Assembly: GCA_023419055.1 (NCBI GenBank)
Contig: JAEZYO010000551.1
Location: 1 to 10,063 of the forward strand
From: Pseudomonadota bacterium
GTDB taxonomy: Bacteria > Myxococcota > Polyangia > Polyangiales > Polyangiaceae
DNA length: 10,063 nucleotides
Direction: 5' to 3'
Position numbers and translations under genes: made by a program. This document shows positions 5,984 to 10,063 of the stretch, piece after piece. The notes under the pieces were generated by a model. It did no database searches and was not told the origin of the DNA. It was given only the letters and a program-made list of their open reading frames with translations. How positions within the stretch are numbered: position 1 is the stretch's first letter; every line of letters begins with the position of its first letter.

Positions 5984-6982
5984 CTACCCGCGCCCTGACC
6001 GAAGTAGTAGTCGGAGTTCGGCCTCGAACGAAAGCTCGGGGTGCGTCAGCTTCCTCACGAGCAGGTCCGCAAGCTGCCGGCCAGTGATCGCCACTGGGTC
6101 CGCGAGGCCGATGACCGCCTCGGCGAGGCGCTGCCTTGCATCCCTGCCGAGGCGACCGACGACAAAAACCGGGTATCCGCGAGGCCCGCCGAACTCGGCG
6201 AGATAGTCGCGCATGGCGCGAAGGGCGTCGACCGGTGCATTCCACTCGCCCCGCTTCGCGTCGATTACCAAAGTGTAGGTTCCCGCATTCCCTTCGTAAC
6301 GCGCGAGACAGTCCGGTACCGCGTCCCCAGCCCGCTTCCGCCAGAGCTCGTCGACGGTCAGTCCGAGTGCTCGGAATGTGGCCGAGACCAGTGCTTCCCA
6401 TTGATCAGCGCGAGCCTCGTCGGTCACGAGCGCGCTCAACCGAGGAGGGAGCCACCCGAGCAACTCGCGGTCCGCGGCGGTCAGCGCATCTCTCGGTGCC
6501 GTTCTCGGGTCCGCTTCGGAGGCGCTCGGGGTTTCCCTGGACACGGCCTCGGTACGTTCCTTCGGCGCCGCGTTAGCGTGCTCGACGAGAGCCGTGACCT
6601 CGTCGAACCAGGCGACGTCCACCAGTTTGGGCCCTCCGTCGGTCGGAATGACCCAAGCAACGATCGGCGCGTTGGGTGGGCCGTTCGCACTTGCGAGGAG
6701 CGCCTTGAACCTGTCGAAGTGCGGCTTTGGGAGCATCGTCGCGGCGAACGCGTCCGCCGGTTCGTATCGAACCGAGAGCTCCTGCTTCTCCTTGAAGGCC
6801 TTGACGACCTCGCCGGTCCCGAGGATGTGGCCATCGTCGAGCACCAGGATGAACTGCGCTCCGCGCCGAATGTGAACCCCCGAGCCGACTGTCGCTGACA
6901 GCGTACCGTCCTTCAGCGCCTTCAGAGCGTCTTCGGCCCTCGAGAGGTGAGCGACGAAGAGAACGGGCCAAACGTCGTGCAT
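5984..6982 (-). CDS. FokI-like PD-(D/E)XK nuclease with an unrecognised N-terminal domain
   Basis: A 332-aa protein. The C-terminal part (about 185-332) carries a PD-(D/E)XK nuclease core: a helix QWEALVSATFRALG with Glu196, then VPDCLARY (Pro223-Asp224), the strand TYTLVIDAKRGEWNAP with Asp241-Ala-Lys243, and helix ALRAMRDYLAEF followed by strand YPVFVVGR. The D-x16-D-x-K spacing equals that of the FokI cleavage domain (Asp450, Asp467, Lys469), and the N-x-P after the Lys is shared. A charged, probably flexible linker (about 138-168) separates it from the N-terminal domain (1-137), which begins VWPVLFVAHLSRAEDALKAL and includes FILVLDDGHILGTGEVV. I do not recognise that domain; the G-x-G-E-V strand is reminiscent of PUA-like (EVE/ASCH) folds. 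ATG 6982 has AGGAAG just upstream and a TAG three codons before it, fixing the start. It is co-directional with, and 177 bases downstream of, the helicase gene. Confidence 0.72.
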   Translation of the reverse strand: MHDVWPVLFVAHLSRAEDALKALKDGTLSATVGSGVHIRRGAQFILVLDDGHILGTGEVVKAFKEKQELSVRYEPADAFAATMLPKPHFDRFKALLASANGPPNAPIVAWVIPTDGGPKLVDVAWFDEVTALVEHANAAPKERTEAVSRETPSASEADPRTAPRDALTAADRELLGWLPPRLSALVTDEARADQWEALVSATFRALGLTVDELWRKRAGDAVPDCLARYEGNAGTYTLVIDAKRGEWNAPVDALRAMRDYLAEFGGPRGYPVFVVGRLGRDARQRLAEAVIGLADPVAITGRQLADLLVRKLTHPELSFEAELRLLLRSGRG

Positions 6983-7095
6983 GACTTCCTATTCTACCTC
7001 AGACACTGCAGAGGCCACCCGTCGAAGGTACGTCTCTACACCGCTCGGAATGACGAAGGTGACCGGGCTACAACACCTCGAAGCCGTTCCATGTC

Positions 7096-7124
7096 GGGGA
7101 GCGGGGGGCGGGCGGAAACGGGGG
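7096..7124 (+). other. G-quadruplex-type G-run motif in the helicase-nuclease gap
   Basis: Four G-runs on the plus strand at 7096-7099, 7103-7108, 7110-7112 and 7120-7124, separated by loops of 3, 1 and 7 bases, satisfy the usual intramolecular quadruplex pattern. It lies in the 177-base gap between the helicase and nuclease genes. The plus strand is the template for both genes, so the RNA would carry C-runs. In a GC-rich genome this may be chance. I see no clear promoter in the gap; a TAGAAT at 6996-6991 lies too close to the nuclease start and lacks a -35. Confidence 0.4.
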
Positions 7125-7159
7125 CCGTCCACCAGCGGTCCGCGTCACCAGCGTTGCCC

Positions 7160-10063
7160 TCAGGACGCGATCCGTCCCACGCGCAGCAGGTCAAGCGGCA
7201 TCGCGTGCTCGAGTTCCCATTCGATCGTGATCGGCCGCTCGCCTTCGTCTGCAACGGGGCGGACTGGCCCGAGGTAACGGAAGGCCATGGTCACGCCGGG
7301 ACGATCATCGGCTCGTTCCCGCACGAAGAGGAGCGGTGTGCAGCCCTCGGCCGCTGGGGTGAGATGCCGTCGTCCTTGCTTCGAGGCGCGCGTGGTTCCA
7401 GCCTTCGACTGCCAATGGAAGCGCCGCTCGGAGAGCGGGAAGTCGCGGTAGCGAAGGTGCTCCTTCTGTTGTGCGCTCTTCTCGAGCGTGACCAGGAGCA
7501 TGTCGTAGCGGCCGCCGTCGACGGCCTCGACGCCGGTGTAGAAGTCCCGGAACTCGCCACCCTTCGTCCGCTGGTCGAAGGCAGCGCTGAGCTCTACGCC
7601 GAGATAGCGACCGTGCAGGGCGAGCGGGTTCGCGGGCTCGAGCCTGCGGTCCGGCGCGAGGATCGCGTTCTCCCGTTCGAGCACCGGGATGAGGCCTTCG
7701 ATCTCCTCGCGAAGGAGCGCATGCTTCGACCAGGCCCTCCACGCCTTCCTGGAGGCGGCGAGTGCGCGGCCATACAAAACCGCGAAGAGCATGTTCTGCA
7801 CGCGTTGCTCGGTTTGACCGCTGAGCCGCTCGAGCTTGACGAGCTTCTTCCATGTCCCGAGGCGTAGCGCGTCGCCGACGTGGGTGAGCTTGCAGATGTT
7901 GGCGAGCGCGTCGGACTCACCCTCGGCGAGCGGCCGCGATTCGAGGCCCACGCTGCGCCGTAGCTCGGTCCAGGACCGCCCGCGCGCGTAGATGAGGTCG
8001 AGCCCGACCTCCGTCTCGAGGACGAACCGATCGAGCGAGAGCTGGACGTGGGCCGGGTCCTCGAGGAGTTCCCGGAGATCGCGCAGGTCATCAGGGATCG
8101 ATCGCTTCAGCTGATCGAGAACGCGATGACGAGATACTTCGTCGAGGTGGAGATGACACCCCGCGGGGAGCTTCGCGAAACCCACCTCAAAGCCCTCGCG
8201 AAGCTCGCGCGGCGTCTTCCCGAGCAGCTGCCGAAAGCGCCGGTCGAACCGGAACAAGTGGTGCTGTCGACCGGTGAGATCGAAGACGACCAGCTCGGCC
8301 TTGTTCCGCGCGAGTCGGAGCCCGCGGCCGAGCTGCTGGAGGAAGACCGTGGGGCTCTCGGTCGGCCTGAAGAAGAAGAGCGTGTTGACGTTCGGGACGT
8401 CGACGCCTTCGTTGTAGATGTCGACGACGCAGAGGATCTGGATCTTGCCGAGGTTGAGGTCGCTGCGGGCCTGTCGCCGCTCGTCGGCCGGTGTCTCGCC
8501 CGTGAGCACCTGCGTCCGGAACCCGCGCTTCGCGAGCTGGCTCGAGACCTCCTCCGCATGCCGGACGTTGGCGCAGAAGGCGATGGCCTTGAGCATCTCC
8601 GGGCGCGCGATGTGCTGCGCGACCGCCTTCACGGCGCGCTCGACGAAGATCTCGGCGGCGCCCACCAGCTTGCCGGCGAGCTCGTCGGGGGCGTACCGGC
8701 CCGCCGTCCAGGCGACGTCGGAGAGATCCACGCCGTCGACGTCGAGCATGTAGTAGCGGAAGGGGACCAGCGCGTGCGGGATGGCGCTCCAGATGCGGAG
8801 GTTGCCGACCCAGGGGCGGGGGAACAGGTGATCGTAATCGACCCCATCGGCACGCTCGGGCGTGCCCGTGAGCCCCAGCACCTCGCTTCCGGGGCTCAGG
8901 CGAGCGAGAAACGTCTCCCACTTGAACGCAGGCGAGTGGTGCGCTTCGTCGATGACGACCATGTCGAACGACCCTGGGTCGAGGTGGTCGTCCTTGAGGG
9001 AGTCGATGGACGCGAACACGTGGCGCCCGATGGCCGGTCGTTGCCCCTGGAAGAGCAGCTCTCCAAAGTCGGATGACTGAAGTGCCGCTCGGTAGAGGAG
9101 GCGAGCCTGCTCGAGGATCTCCCGGCGGTGCGCAACGAAGAGCAGCGAGTCCACCTCCCCCGCCTCGCGCAGCCCCACGTAGTCGAGGGCCGCCATCACC
9201 GTCTTGCCCGTGCCGGTCGCAGCCACGAGCAGGTTGCGGTGCCGACCCAGGGCGCGCGCCGCGGTGAGCTCCTCGAGGACGGGCTTTTGGAACGACTTCG
9301 GCTCGAGCTCGAGGAGGGCCTGCAGCCCGGGATCGCGATCGGCCTGCGCCAGCGCGCGTGTGAGGCGCTTCCTGTGCGGCTCCATGTGACCATCGAACGG
9401 CTCGAAGAGCGCGAGGTCCGCCCAGTACTGTTCGAAGGTCTCGCTCATCTGGGCGAGCAGCGCCGGCTGGTCGCTCTCCGTGATGCGGACGTTCCACTCG
9501 AGTCCGTCGGTCTGGGCTGCGTGCGACAGGTTGGAGCTGCCGACGTAGGCCGTCGAGACCCCGCTGTCACGGTGGAAGATCCAGGCCTTCGCGTGGAGGC
9601 GAGTCGTTTGCTCATCGTACGAGACGCGGATCTCCGTGTTGGGAAGGCTCGCAAAGCGCTCGACCGCGAGGGCGTCGGACGCGCCCATGTACGTGGTCGT
9701 GAGGACCCTGAGCCTCCGGCCTCGGGAGATGCAGTGCCGCTCGAGCGCGCCGCGCAGCTTCTCGAATCCGGAGAGCTTCACGAACGCGCACAGGAGGTCG
9801 ATGCGATCGGCGCTGTCGAACTCGCTCCGGAGGTGGTCGAGGAGGGACTCACCCTCGGCGTTGACGATGAGGTTGGAGGAGTGGAGGGAGCCCCGCGGCG
9901 GCCGCGGAGGATCGGCTGGCCTGGTGACGACGGAGAGGAGGCGCTCGGGCCGGAGCCGGAGCTCGCCTTCCTTGAAGGCCTTCGGGGCGTGTCGGGCGAG
10001 GGTCGCGAGCAGGTCCTCGCCCAGAGCGAGCGTCGGGCCGGGCTCGCCGCCGAGCTCGTCGAC
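7160..10063 (-). CDS. PLD-like / SF2 DEAD-DEAH helicase / DUF3427 protein (5'-partial, N-terminus beyond window)
   Basis: At least 967 aa are visible and the frame is open to the right edge. The GTG at 9781 is not a convincing start: the 94 codons upstream encode family-typical sequence such as SLHSSNLIVNAEGESLL and DRIDLLCAFVKLSG. Domains, numbered from the window edge, are as follows. A PLD-like domain spans about 55-215, with a single RLHAKAWIF (His157, Lys159) and YVGSSNLS (174-181). An SF2 helicase core spans about 255-620, with Walker A AATGTGKT (281-288), DEAH (372-375), LTGTPERADG, DIYNEGVDVPN and QQLGRGLRL (576-584). The DUF3427 region follows to the end, with RYLGVEL, RYRDFPLSERRFHWQSK, LLFVRE, YLGPVRPV and PITIEWEL. 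All motifs are intact. Proteins of this build are common in defence islands and next to restriction genes; their exact mechanism is not settled. It is followed by the FokI-like nuclease gene on the same strand. Confidence 0.92.
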   Translation of the reverse strand, partial: VDELGGEPGPTLALGEDLLATLARHAPKAFKEGELRLRPERLLSVVTRPADPPRPPRGSLHSSNLIVNAEGESLLDHLRSEFDSADRIDLLCAFVKLSGFEKLRGALERHCISRGRRLRVLTTTYMGASDALAVERFASLPNTEIRVSYDEQTTRLHAKAWIFHRDSGVSTAYVGSSNLSHAAQTDGLEWNVRITESDQPALLAQMSETFEQYWADLALFEPFDGHMEPHRKRLTRALAQADRDPGLQALLELEPKSFQKPVLEELTAARALGRHRNLLVAATGTGKTVMAALDYVGLREAGEVDSLLFVAHRREILEQARLLYRAALQSSDFGELLFQGQRPAIGRHVFASIDSLKDDHLDPGSFDMVVIDEAHHSPAFKWETFLARLSPGSEVLGLTGTPERADGVDYDHLFPRPWVGNLRIWSAIPHALVPFRYYMLDVDGVDLSDVAWTAGRYAPDELAGKLVGAAEIFVERAVKAVAQHIARPEMLKAIAFCANVRHAEEVSSQLAKRGFRTQVLTGETPADERRQARSDLNLGKIQILCVVDIYNEGVDVPNVNTLFFFRPTESPTVFLQQLGRGLRLARNKAELVVFDLTGRQHHLFRFDRRFRQLLGKTPRELREGFEVGFAKLPAGCHLHLDEVSRHRVLDQLKRSIPDDLRDLRELLEDPAHVQLSLDRFVLETEVGLDLIYARGRSWTELRRSVGLESRPLAEGESDALANICKLTHVGDALRLGTWKKLVKLERLSGQTEQRVQNMLFAVLYGRALAASRKAWRAWSKHALLREEIEGLIPVLERENAILAPDRRLEPANPLALHGRYLGVELSAAFDQRTKGGEFRDFYTGVEAVDGGRYDMLLVTLEKSAQQKEHLRYRDFPLSERRFHWQSKAGTTRASKQGRRHLTPAAEGCTPLLFVRERADDRPGVTMAFRYLGPVRPVADEGERPITIEWELEHAMPLDLLRVGRIAS

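Noticed and set aside
7305..9497. Long alternative minus-strand and plus-strand frames inside the helicase gene (e.g. 8048-9076 plus, 8187-9497 minus)
   Set aside because: These are high-GC shadow ORFs, rich in Arg, Ala, Gly and Asp, with no domain signal, over an intact helicase frame.
1..10063. CRISPR arrays, tRNA or rRNA genes, IS elements, att sites
   Set aside because: I saw no regularly spaced repeats, tRNA-like cloverleaf, rRNA segments, transposase or integrase reading frames, or terminal inverted repeats.

Overview
The window is GC-rich bacterial chromosome with long G/C-ending ORFs on both strands, short intergenic gaps and several GTG starts. The gene mix (DUF899, DUF2182, a stand-alone infA, a YkgJ-type cysteine-cluster protein) would suit a high-GC soil lineage such as Candidatus Rokubacteria/Methylomirabilota or a delta-proteobacterium/myxobacterium. 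This is only an impression; no marker here fixes the taxon.

Left part (1-4104), mostly housekeeping or metabolic. Positions 172-1771 hold two overlapping minus-strand genes: a thioredoxin-like DUF899 protein, then a DUF2182 polytopic membrane protein with Met-rich and Cys-rich segments. A decayed fragment of a response-regulator receiver domain follows at 1910-2086 (-). On the plus strand come a zinc-free MDR oxidoreductase (2185-3183), then a probable promoter, a perfect 11-bp GNRA-loop hairpin and the infA (IF-1) gene. A YkgJ-family cysteine-cluster protein lies immediately downstream and may be translationally coupled to infA.

Right part (4186-10063), all minus strand, looks like a defence island. 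In transcription order it reads as follows. First is a very large PLD-like / SF2 helicase / DUF3427 protein, whose reading frame stays open to the window edge so that its N-terminus is off-window. Next, after a 177-bp gap carrying a G-quadruplex motif, is a 332-aa protein with a FokI-like PD-(D/E)XK nuclease domain behind an unrecognised N-terminal domain. After a 164-bp gap with a candidate operator comes an AbiE-type toxin-antitoxin pair in the unusual order toxin (AbiEii) then antitoxin (AbiEi), overlapping by ATGA. Last is a small conserved-looking ORF of unknown function.

The most interesting hypothesis is that the PLD-helicase-DUF3427 protein and the FokI-like nuclease form a two-gene anti-invader system. 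The helicase would translocate on or sense foreign DNA and the nuclease would be the cutting effector, with the AbiE pair next door as a possible abortive-infection back-up or addiction module. This is inferred from domains and gene order, not demonstrated.
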